From Trachythela sp. YZ-2020 (Eukaryota; Cnidaria; Anthozoa; Malacalcyonacea; Clavulariidae): a stretch of DNA of 64,000 nt. The translations under genes and the position numbers were made by a program. Within the stretch, counting starts at the first letter, position 1; each line of letters starts with the position of its first letter. Location of the stretch: assembly GCA_016169945.1 (NCBI GenBank), contig JADLSH010000199.1, positions 434,001 to 498,000 on the forward strand. The letters are read 5' to 3'. Below, piece by piece: positions 24,011-38,500 of this stretch. The notes below the pieces were generated by a model. That model worked only from the letters and a program-made list of their open reading frames with translations, was not told where the DNA came from and made no database searches.

Positions 24011-27000
24011 CTATTTTTCATTCATGCTCAACAGATGATTCAAAGCAGCATCAACATTACCACCGCTGGCCTCGAGAACCGACCGAATCACCTCCTCGTC
24101 CATATCCGGGAACATATCTTTGACATTCTTGACGTCAACAGGTCTGACCTGCACACGGGGGGCTGCCCGCGAGGGAGGAAGTTGCTGTGGCATGGCATAA
24201 GGCATGGGTGGGTAGTACACCTGGGGAGCGATGGCATAAGGTTGAGGGAAAATCATCACTGGAGCAGCAGGGACTGGCTCCGTTGATTCCTGGGAATTTA
24301 AAAAAAATGAATTGTTAATGTACTTAAATTAATAAAAACGGAATCGAGGCTTTGAACAATAACTTTTTGCCATATGATGGGGGTCACCAGTAACTTACCG
24401 TGATAGACATGACAACATTGACCATTCCTTCTTTATCTTCTCCCTGCTTGCCGCTCAGTGGATACCATTCATCATAAGTCTCGTCCGCGGGCAGATCATC
24501 CTTGATCTTGATCAAACCCCAAGCTATCTGAGCGTCTGTAGAAAATGCATTCTGAAAAAGATTGATACGACTTTAGACACTAGAAAGTTGAGATCATTCA
24601 AACTTTTAGAAATGTACTCTCTTTAAAACCAATTAATTTCTCTTTTAGCATAGAATGACCGTTTGTCAAGGTAGCTTCGTCACTACTCCCACTAGTGAGC
24701 AAAGTAAAATTGTCAGGCATTTATAGAGAATAAAACTGTCTTGCATTGAAAAGAGTATAATGGTCATGTGTTAGACAGAGTAAAATCATCTGTCGTTAGA
24801 ACTTAACTCGTTTTGCAAAAAAATCATATGGTGTTAGACAGAGTAAAGCTCATTGTGGCTTAATGAGTGAAAGTTGTCTAATAGGATTACATTTTGAATG
24901 CGTGGATCCAGTTTAGGTACCAATAAACAATGTACTTGAGGGATTAAACATGATCAAACAACCTTAAAAATATAACAAGAACTTCCAGATGAAGGGTCTA
25001 TATATTTTCAGGTAGTTTGCAAGCTTGGTAACCTGACGGCCACAACACCAATGTTGGTTCATCTAGCGTTGTACATTCGTCTCAACTGGATTGATGGTGA
25101 ACTTTGGACACCTGACAAGTGGAGCGTCTTTGGTCAGGCCGTCCGGACCAAAACGATGTGGAGCCGTAGAGGGGTGGCACGGGATGCTGAACCAGCATGC
25201 AAAGCGGGGAAACCTCTCATTTTACTTGATGGTGGGGCTACTCCACGAGCAGGCTCAACTCATGAGTATGCAAGTTCGGTTAGTCACGGACCAAAAACTA
25301 AAGCGAAGGCAGCGTAAACAGTACCGCCAGGTGCACATTGATGGTGAGGTGTCTGCAAAGCAGCTTCTATGCAGGTGTGCACATCTAATGTGCCCAAACA
25401 CGGACTAAATATATACATTATACATTCATATACATTGACGTTGTATATATCTTATATATACTTACTTCTGCCAGTCTTAACTGTACTGAATATGTAAAAA
25501 AAAAACTGTCTTTTGAATGTGCGTTGTTGTGAATATGTCGATGCACAGCCCAAGGCGGAAGATTGAACAAGAACAAGGCCAAGGTTATTTTAATAATATC
25601 ATAATAATATCTATATCATACTGCAGCCAGCCGCATGTTTACTTTGAGTAGTTACGTGAATATATTTAGGGGATGGAAAAATATTTTGAAAGCTGTACTG
25701 ACGCAACGTTTCAGGATTGCGTTTGTTCACGTAGAATTAAACTTTTCCTATTTTTTGCATGTATTTGAACTTAATTCAATGGGATTTAACTAAGGACAAT
25801 CTATGATTTGAGGACATTATGACCAGAGGACGTTTTAACTTTGACTTTTGGCCTGAGGATGTTTTGACTATAACGCGGACGTTTTGACTATAACGTGGAC
25901 GTTTTGACTCAAGGACGTTTTGACTCGAGGACGTTTTGACTCGAGGACGTTTTGACTTGAGGACATTTTGACTTGAAGGCGTAGTTGCTTAGTCTGATCC
26001 TACGAATCCTCAAGCATATTAGGATTAAACCATAGAATTACTTTTCTAAAGATATGACAAACACAGATTACTTCAAATTACAAACCTCATCAAAGATCTC
26101 AACGTAAACAGAGTTGACAGAGTTGCGTGGAAAAGGGCACGTGACAGTCTTGTTCCAACGAGGATTGATTGAGCCATTTGTTGCAGTTGGTGTTTCAAAT
26201 ACATGATGGCCGATCCTGATTCGACAATATGGATCCATTCGTGTGAGCCCATAATTCTTTGCAAGCTTGGCCTGACAAAACAATATATTACATTATTACA
26301 TTAAACAAATAATACACAAGTCTAGCATTGAGAGTGGAAAGCGAGAGTTTGCATGAAAGTTTCATAATAATAACGAATTTATTGTAGCTTTCCATTTTAC
26401 ATGGCTCTTCATCTTCTTCTAAAAACTAATTACAATATAGAACTAAAACTAAGGAGACGAAACATGATAAAGTATATATAGGATCATGCGTAAAAAGTTA
26501 AAATACCACTATTCCAGTCTTTCCCTTGCCTGTTTAAAAAGTAGCTCTTTGGTTTTATTATACAATGTTCTAAAAATTTTCTCAGCCCTAAGAGTTTGTG
26601 GTAGATTGTTAATAAAGCGTTTAGCTGCAGAATGTTGAAAAGTGTCTCTGATGGCGGGATTTCCAGCAGATCTTGTGAGCAGGACCGAGTGCCAGATCTT
26701 CCTGGGTTAAACAAACAAGAACAAGAGTAGCACAAGAGTTGACTGGATATTACCTTACATACCGGTCAAACAAGCAAAAACTCTCATCAAAATTTGAACC
26801 AGCTCAAAGTTGATGAGAGTGTATGAGAGTTGGCAGTCAAACTCCAGCGAGATGTGCAAATGTCTTAATATTCAACTCTTAACCTCATTTGAAGGTGGCT
26901 TAAAACTAACCCTGGTCCTACACTTCCTTACCCCCAGGAATTTGACTTTTCGAAATATTTTGGTCAAATTCCCCACGGTGTGGGTGAAAATCATTGTCAA

Positions 27001-28791
27001 ATTCCCCACGGTGCGGGTAAAAAAAACATAGTCAAATACCCATCTGCCTCGTAAGATTCCCATATATAAATTGTGCACATGAAGAGGACCAGGACTTTAA
27101 TGTATTTTGTTTGAATGAAATAGTGTATTACTTTTACCATTTTTAACAATTAACTAGAACATAAATTTAAATTGCTCCAACAAAACAAACCAAACATTTT
27201 GTTCATATACATGCATGTATACTTGCTGTCCACACTTTTCAAGCTGCAACTCGATCATGCAGAGGGTTTGGATCTTTTTAATGGAGAAAAAAGCAACATT
27301 TTTTATTCAAGGACGCCAACCCGGAAGTAAATTGAGCCGTTATAGATGGTGACAGCCGTTCTTGTTTGACATCACTAACATGAAATTAGATTGACTACCA
27401 TTCTTGATTTCAAGCAAGAACTGCTGACACCATAATAAACGGCTAAGTTATGTATGCATATTACAGATGTTCTATAAACATCCCTGGTGCGGATCCAAAC
27501 TTTTAAGGCAGGACTTTACGCAACAAATTTTCACATTTCCATGTGAAAACTTCTCAAGCCAATAAAATTAGTCGATTATGAAGTTCTAAGCACGACCACT
27601 GACCAATTTTGCACAACCGCGAATGCCTGATGGGGTGGGAACGGTTTCGCGTAAAATTCCCGCCTACGCGGAATTAAACTCTGGTCAAATCCCGGAGGTT
27701 CGCCCAGAGGGGATGATCACAGTTGGAATTGACTCATACATTAAACTGGGACGAATCTAGGTTAGTTGTTGTAGTGTAAACTGGGTAAAACTACAAGTGA
27801 GAATATTTCAATACCTGTGCAACTGTCACCTTGATTCGTGTGACGACATGCATTGGAGCATTAGATTGATACATCATTTGCTGCTGCTGCTGAGGGTTTC
27901 CTGTTGGGTGGGGAGTTGTACGATTCGCATCAAGTTGTAAGAACCCCTCAGGTAGATCCCCAGTCAGTACTCTCGATCTGTATTGTTCTGATTGGGCAGA
28001 AAATATATTAACATATTAATTATCGAGGGTGCCATTGATCTAAGGCTGAAACTGCTGAATAAAAACAAAGGCATTTGGCATTTATGTTTAGACTAAGATC
28101 AAACAATTTTAGATACTGCTAGTGTGTTTCAAATTGAAGGTGGGTTTCACTAAACACTATCGTGCAGCAGATGGTGGTCAATCAGCAATTATCAGAGTGA
28201 GAAAATGTTAATTATTTTCATGATATCATTTATATGTAGTTGTAGTAGTCTTGTATTTGGAGGCAAATAAAAAGAATTGAGAGATGTAGTTTAATTTTTT
28301 TGCTCCTATTAAGTGTCCACATTTCCGAAGTTGTCAACCATCTGCTGCCCTGTACTGCTTGCTGAAACCATTTATAGCATATAAATGCCAGAAAAATATC
28401 TATCAATTTATACGTATTGTACAATGCAAATAATCTTCGTATATAAATTAAACTAGTTATAATTCTGTGTATGCTATATAGAATATATATAAATAACTCT
28501 TTGATATTAAGATTTCTATTCTCAGACATTCAAATATTATCATTGATATAAATGGCGTAATATTATAAATTATAAAACAAAAAAATAATAACTTTCAAAT
28601 TCAGAAATTCCTCTTCATAAAAACCCAAAATTTGAACAAACTTATACATTAAATGCAAACTTTATACATGTTCGACATAGTTCTATATATATTGCCTATT
28701 GCTATATAATTTTAAAAATATTTAGAGTTTAAAAATTCACAAGAAAAACAAAATGATTTCTCTCACCTGCCGAAGAATTTGACGTCGCCAT
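24011..28791 (-). CDS. TOLLIP: Toll-interacting protein (C2 and CUE domains)
   Basis: Adaptor that binds phosphoinositides through C2 and ubiquitin through CUE. In vertebrates it works with Tom1 in endosomal sorting and restrains Toll/IL-1 receptor signalling. Five exons: 28791-28767, 27987-27815, 26271-26086, 24551-24399, 24289-24011. All junctions are GT/AG and keep phase, giving 271 residues against 274 in human. The N-terminus has '[12 protein letters not shown]', the counterpart of the Tom1-binding region, then a short Gln run. The C2 domain (about 55-180) includes '[16 protein letters not shown]', 'NPRWNKTV' and 'EIFDE'. A Pro/Tyr-rich linker leads to the C-terminal CUE domain (about 230-271) with the MFP motif and the di-leucine 'NHLL'. 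The start ATG has the expected family position. Introns contain LINE and MULE remnants and a minisatellite. Orthology is very likely. Confidence 0.96.
25020..25410 (+). pseudogene. MULE-transposase-domain protein remnant
   Basis: Two overlapping plus frames, joined by a frameshift near 25150, read like the C-terminal part of MULE-transposase-domain proteins common in invertebrate genomes. The first frame gives '[15 protein letters not shown]' and the second '[20 protein letters not shown]', '[18 protein letters not shown]', '[11 protein letters not shown]' and 'VSAKQLL'. The piece sits antisense inside a TOLLIP intron between the exons at 26086 and 24551. The frameshift and lack of an upstream catalytic part mark it as non-functional. 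The family name rests on motif memory only. Confidence 0.6.
25815..25985. repeat. 16-17-bp minisatellite in a TOLLIP intron
   Basis: About ten units of 'gaggacgttttgactc', degenerate at the left end ('gaccagaggacgttttaac') and nearly perfect in the centre. Confidence 0.9.
26490..26725 (-). pseudogene. LINE 3'-end remnant in a TOLLIP intron
   Basis: Joining minus frames gives a typical retrotransposon C-terminus: '[10 protein letters not shown]', then '[19 protein letters not shown]', then '[18 protein letters not shown]' before a stop. The 'H..A...WN.LP..LR' type ending is usual for CR1/L2-like elements. It is frameshifted and lacks RT motifs. Confidence 0.6.
26700..26900. mobile_element. 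Family B MITE, degraded copy
   Basis: Contains 'acaagaacaagagtagcac', 'gttgactggatattacc', 'tttgaaccagctcaaag' and 'gatgagagt', shared with the copies at 29958-30199 and 34734-34950. Confidence 0.6.
28138..28373. mobile_element. Family A MITE, complete copy
   Basis: Left 'ggtgggtttcactaaacact' and 'gcagcagatggtggtcaa' pair with right 'gtcaaccatctgctgccct' and 'gcttgctgaaacc'. It lies in TOLLIP intron 1. Confidence 0.8.
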
Positions 28792-28847
28792 TTTTGAATA
28801 AATTTGAAAATTGAATAATTGCAAATATTTACCACAATATCTACCAC

Positions 28848-29017
28848 ACTCCCCTACTAAAATATTGAGGATACTCCCCCATTGTAAAATTATAGTTTAC
28901 TCCCCCACTGAAGAATATTGCTCACTCCCCCGCTGAATAACTATTGAATCCCCCCAAAAATCTCCCCCACAAAATATTTATATATTCCCCCACTGAATAA
29001 TTGAAGAGCTCCCCCCG
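28848..29017 (-). promoter_or_regulatory. Periodic G-tracts upstream of TOLLIP
   Basis: Eight runs of four to six C on the plus strand ('actcccccactgaa' and variants) lie 57-226 bp upstream of the TOLLIP ATG, spaced roughly 13-25 bp. On the coding strand they are GGGG-GGGGGG tracts. They could form G-quadruplex structures or bind zinc-finger factors in the promoter or 5' UTR. A regulatory role is inference; a degenerate minisatellite is the plain reading. Confidence 0.45.
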
Positions 29018-29957
29018 GTCAGAACCTGCATTTTCCGCTTTAATTAAAATGAAAAATAAAAAACATTCTAAATATTTGCAAGAATAAATATTTTAAAAAT
29101 TGTACAAAATTGTAGAATTTCATAATGGAAACACCGATATAAATAAAATAATTATGTAAACATAATTAACATAATTGTATACAATAAACACGATTTTAAA
29201 CACGTTGGCATAGCATTGATTTGGAACATACGACAATTAACTGAAGATTTCTTCAAAATTTCAAAACATTTAAGTGCATATAGGTAAGTGGAATAAAACA
29301 TTGTTAAAAACTATATTTATTGATTGCACTTGTATTTTGCCTTTCACCCAAATTATTATATTAAACGCATGCGTGCATGCTATATACGTGTATAGAAGTT
29401 CCAACGATATGCATCGATGATCTATTAAATGTTACAATTATCCGAGTATTACCTAGTTATGTAATATTCAACATTTTATATGCTGTATGTCTGTATTGCT
29501 TTCACACTTGATAACAGTAGTAAAATATTAAATAATTTGAACTAAATGCCTTTAATACTGTAGTTTTAAAAACAACAATTCCATTCCAGCACATTAATCA
29601 TGCGAACAATTACGTAACATTCAATAGTTATGCTTGTGGGTTTGTAGGATCAAACTGTCTGAAAAGATATAACAAGAACTTTGACGTTTTGAGTGAAGGC
29701 CCCCGTTTACAAGTTAGTAACGATCGTTAGCATTGGCGTACATTGCTCCTTAATAAGTTAATATCATTGTTACCGTCACTGTCAGAGTATACATTGATAG
29801 CAATAATGCAATGTAGTGAGCCTGAATAAATATAGATAAACAACAATTACAACGAACATCATATTCAATAGATCATCACAATCACTAGCAATCTATTTAA
29901 TATCAGCATCATCTCACCATCATTATCACAGTTACCATTAAATAAACATAAACCCTG

Positions 29958-30199
29958 GCCAAACAAGGGTGAAATTGATGAGAGTTGGCAAGCAAGGGTT
30001 TGTATGAGAGTTTCATCAACTCTCACACCCCAGTCAAACAAGAACAAGAGTTACATTAGAGTTGACTGGATATTACCACATGTACCTGTCAAACTCTCAT
30101 CAATAAAACTTGAACCAGCTTAGAGAGTTGATCAGAGTTGGCGATCAAATGCGAGCGAGAGTTGCAACTCTCATTGACTCTCATCCTCATTTGACAGGG
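29958..30199. mobile_element. Family B MITE in the GFUS promoter region
   Basis: Ends 'ccctggccaaacaagg' and 'cctcatttgacagggc' are imperfect inverses. The interior is rich in 'gatgagagttggc' and 'ctctcatcaa' motifs on both strands. It stops only 32 bp before the GFUS ATG, so it must supply 5' UTR or core promoter sequence. Confidence 0.75.
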
Positions 30200-30230
30200 C
30201 ATTACTTAAACCAACATCTGTAGACAAACC

Positions 30231-34050
<3,820 letters not shown>

Positions 34051-35579
34051 ACAATTCCATTTCAATCAACGATTTCATCTCAAGACATTCGACTTGGTCT
34101 TGGATTTTAATTATTTATTATCACAGTATACATGGTATTTAATAAATATATAGAATTTTGGGAACTTGGTTTTGTTGCCCAAGTAGCAAAATATCGGCGT
34201 CATTCAAAGCAAATATAGCACAGAAAACGCGCACTGATTCCACTAAAAGAAACTTGGTACCTGACATAAATATTGAAGTTGTAATCTGTAGTTGCTTCCA
34301 ACGAAAAATATTAATTAAAAAAGAAAACCTTCGAAGGAATAATTTATTTTTACATCATTTCAAAAACAGTTTAGCATAAGCTTGCAATTACTTTGCAAAT
34401 GATATAATAGACTACCACAGAAATTTTCGTCTCATTTGCAATTTTGATTGCTGTTAATATTTTTATCGTGCAACTATCGTGCTTGTAGTGATCTTTATAG
34501 TACAGTAAATGCAGGATACGACATTACGAAGTAGATTGAGCATAACTATTCAGCACCCAATATGTACTTTGTTCAACCAACAGTGGTACAGGGAATGGTG
34601 TGTTTTCTTATTTCGCAGTATGAACCTGATAATTCAGGTTGAATGTGATAACTTTTTGCTTATACAAGACAAATATTAACTTAAAAGTGCTTTTCTCACA
34701 TGCAATCAGGCCAATGACATAAACTTAAGCCCCGGTCAAACGAGGATGAGAGTCGATGAGTGTCAATGAGAGTTGTAACTCTCGCTCGCGTTAGACCGCC
34801 AACTCTCATCAATTCTCATGCAATCTCATCAACTCTTATCAACTTTGAGCCGATTCAAATTTTGATGAGAGTTTTCCCTCGTTTGACGGTACGCGTGGTA
34901 ATATCCAGTCAACTCTCATGCCACTCTTGTTCTCGTTTGACCGGGACAATGAGACCAGTGTGGATTATAACGATTTCGCTTGGGTCTGACAAATGTCCGA
35001 TCAACTAGGCAGTTGCTCGGACATTGGCTATGAATGGTCGGCCTTGCCTGTAATAGTTTTTACGTGTACTGGTCAGATAACTCATTACTCATGAAACTTG
35101 TCGAAATTGTTGTTGATGCGTCATGATAGACCTATATTTACATGAAATTGCCCTATAGAGCAACATATAATTGCGTTAAAAATACAATCTTTACATTTGT
35201 CACTCTTTCCTTCAAAGAGACTTTCGGTATTGTTAGTATCCGTTATTATACCTTTAAGTTGGAGGGAAACTGTGTACTTTACTTGATCGGTTAGAATGTC
35301 CGTGCGGAATAAAACTAATCGGCCATTCTGTGTCTTTGTTCGGCAAATAGCCGAATGCCGACCGTTATAATCCACAAATGAGAGTTGAATAAACCCTCAG
35401 GCATGCAGTCTAGTGATTCAGGCCTAATGTAGTTTGCTCTTACCAGGCAAGTTATTATAGTAAAGAGAACTTTTACTCACATGCAATTAGACAGTTGACA
35501 AAATTAAACTACAATATTAATAATTTACAAACTGAACAGACAAGCAGACCATTGTTTCACAACATGCTAACCTGTGACG
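34051..35579. other. Convergent GFUS-CDC37 intergenic region
   Basis: Only 3' ends face this 1.5 kb. It holds the GFUS poly(A) signal, AT-rich sequence (34150-34700), a complete family B MITE and non-repetitive sequence to the CDC37 stop. No exon was recognised. Confidence 0.65.
34734..34950. mobile_element. Family B MITE, best complete copy
   Basis: Terminal inverted repeats 'cccggtcaaacgagga' and 'gttctcgtttgaccggg'. The interior has paired 'gagagttgtaactctcgctc', 'caactctcatcaa' and 'gatgagagtt' blocks. It is about 215 bp with no coding sequence. Confidence 0.85.
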
Positions 35580-38500
35580 TCATGGTTCATCTGGTACATC
35601 ATACTTCTCCTCAGGCTCCGGAGTATTCTGCTCGCTCTTGGCGTCCTTGGCGTTGGGTACCCACAGGCCTGATTGAACACATCTCCTGAGATGGTGTCTC
35701 GCTTCTTCTTCTGGAAGTTCTCCTAGTACTTTTTGTAACATGGGGATGTCCTTCTTATCAAAACATTCTTGTAGAATCTGGAGGATGAAACAATATAGTT
35801 GAGCATTTTACTAAACTAACTTTATTTATACTGGATAACTCTATCAGTTCTAACCTATTCTCCCAAGAGGTCCAGTAAGGATCACCCCTTGTTGATCCAG
35901 TGTTACTACAGGAGGAAACCTAAACTAAACTAACTATATTTATAATGGATAGCTCTATCAGTTCTAAACTATTCTTCCTAGAGGTCCAGTTTTTTAGGAC
36001 ATCTCTTATTGATTCAGTTTTACTACAAGAGGAAACCTAAACTAAACTAACTTTATTTATACTGGATAGCTCTATCAGTTCTAACCTATTCTCCCTAGAG
36101 GTCCAGTAAGGATCACCCCTTGTTGATCCAGTGTTACTACAGGAGGAAACCTAAACTAAACTAACTTTATTTATACTGGATAGCTCTATCAGTTCTAAAC
36201 TGTTCTCCTTAGAGGTCCAGTAAGTACCATCCCTTATTCAACCAGTGTTACAGACTACAGGAGGAAACGTAAACTAACTCTTTTTATACTGGATAGCTCT
36301 ATCAGTTCTAAACTGTTCTTCCTAAAGACGAATTACACATGCCAAATATACGCACCAAGCCGTTTGTCGCGTGTATACACAAACAAAATTATCAGATGAA
36401 CTGTCTTTTCTTTGCCTAAATGCATATTATACAACCTGCTCTACACACTTACCTCAGGTAATGATTCAAATACTTCAACAGGATCCAGACCCCCAGGTCC
36501 AAGTCGCTCTAATCTTTCTTCCTAAATCGAAAATTCAAAGTTTCTGCAACGATTGGGCAGCACCTCGTAATTGTATAATACTTGATAGAACCAGTGCCCA
36601 ACTTGTGCACTTCCTCTTCATATGGTTACTGTACTGAGGCAATGGCTGAAGTCATTGAGTGAGAGGATTGGGTGGGGCCGCCAACTTGAGTATAAGGATA
36701 CAAATAGACAAGGGGTAAATAGGAAGATGGTGCAATTAGAGAAGGGGTAAATAAGGTAATTAGAGAGGCCATCTTGAGAGGGGCCCAAACTTATGATGGG
36801 GCCCAAAACTCAGAGGACAAGCCAAAACGTCAGGCAGCATTCAACTTGATTATAAGTTTAAATTATTGTAGTCCAATACTCATGAGAAGTGTGTATGACT
36901 GATTTTGAAATGTGAACATGATTTCGAGCTACACACTCGCTTGAGAACCTCACTGGCAATAACATTAGGGACCTTAAGCATGTAGGACGGCAACACGACG
37001 ACGACGGCGATTAATACAATAAGTCGATGAAAAGAAATGAATAATTAAACTCCCACGGGAGTTTTAGACGCGGTCCTCGCTCTGTTTACAACGGCAAATC
37101 ACAGATTTTCACGCCTTGTATACAACGCCTGCAATTCAAGCCGAAACAAGTGCTACTTCAAATTGGTTCAGTAGAACTCTTCTCAACAATAAAGCCCATG
37201 TCTTCAACTTCTTAAACTGTATTAAATTCATACAATTGATAATACACGACAAGTTTTCTTTACTATCATTTATTTGAAGGAGTTTGTTTTGGCCGTCGTC
37301 GTCGTGTTGCCGTCCTACATGCTTAAGTTCCCTAATGAGTACCTCTTCTGCCTCTTCTCTGGCTTTCTCAATCCTGGCTATAGCTCTGTCTCCAACTCTC
37401 TTGACAAATGAAGCAAGTTCATCTTCAAATGCCTGGATGTAATCTGTGAAGTCTGTCTTTGCTTTCGCCATCCTAAATAGAGAAAAAGTGTTTTTATTTA
37501 GTGTACAAGCAGTATTTAAAAGTGGGTTTCACTATCATGCAGCAGATGGTGGTCAACCTGCAGTTATCAGAGTGAGAAAATAATGTTAATTATTGTCATT
37601 ATATGTACTAGAGAGTATTTGGTGTCTCAAAAGATTTGGTGTCTGTGTTTGGCTTACTCAAAGTTGAGTAATGTAATTCACTTTACTTGCTCCTATAAGT
37701 GCCAACATTGACTAAAACGAACCAACACCAAAATGCCATATGAGAATGGTTAATACGTTTTCCTCTTGAAATAAATAAAGTTTTTTACTAGATATTTAAT
37801 ACCTTGTAAAAAAGACGGTGACAGTTTGAGGTGGGCTTGCTTCGAGTGTTTTGCTCAACTCCAGTAAATATTGCATGATGATTGTTTGATGAGCAACTCT
37901 TTTCATCAAGTCATGTTTCTGTCAAGAAGCAGAAATTCAGTGGGCGGACACTTCGCGAAAAATAAACCCTTTTATTGCTGCATATCTCAGTTCTCAAAAC
38001 CTTTTTGGCTGAAACTTCGTGCAAATTTGCTTATAATTATAGCCTATCAAGGCTTTTGTAGTTGTAAAATCATTGATACAGCTTTGTTACACAGTTAATC
38101 AGCTATCATTCAAAGGCTTTGAGAAACTGTTGGGGGAGGGGGAAGAGCGGTGCCTGCCACTGCAGGAATTAGAGTTTGGTTTCCTTTTATGACAATTTTT
38201 CATCTACTTCTGCCACATCCTCACCTCTTCAACCTCGAGGTTGACACACCAGAGTGTAAGAAAGTTTGCTGTGTCTTCACAAACCAACTGAATGTTTTCT
38301 AATAGATAATCTTTAGAGTCATGATATTCATGAAGCATTCCAAATTTCTTGATCTCTTTATCGTATTTAACCATAAATTGTTGCTAGAAGAGAGGGTCAA
38401 TTTCAATGTTAACTCATTAACTGGCAGTACCCAACCAATGACGAGTAAAATAGTCTGCCGTTAGACAGAGTAAAATACTAAAGTACGGTGCATCTGGGCG

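Larger units (their letters stand above)
28792..30230. other. Divergent TOLLIP-GFUS intergenic region
   Basis: The two start codons face away from each other, 1.44 kb apart. The TOLLIP side has the G-tract array. The centre (29040-29640) is AT-rich and without recognisable genes. At 29665-29730 there is a piece of a dispersed repeat ('acgttttgagtgaaggc'). The GFUS side is made of a family B MITE. No TATA box was assigned. Confidence 0.6.
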
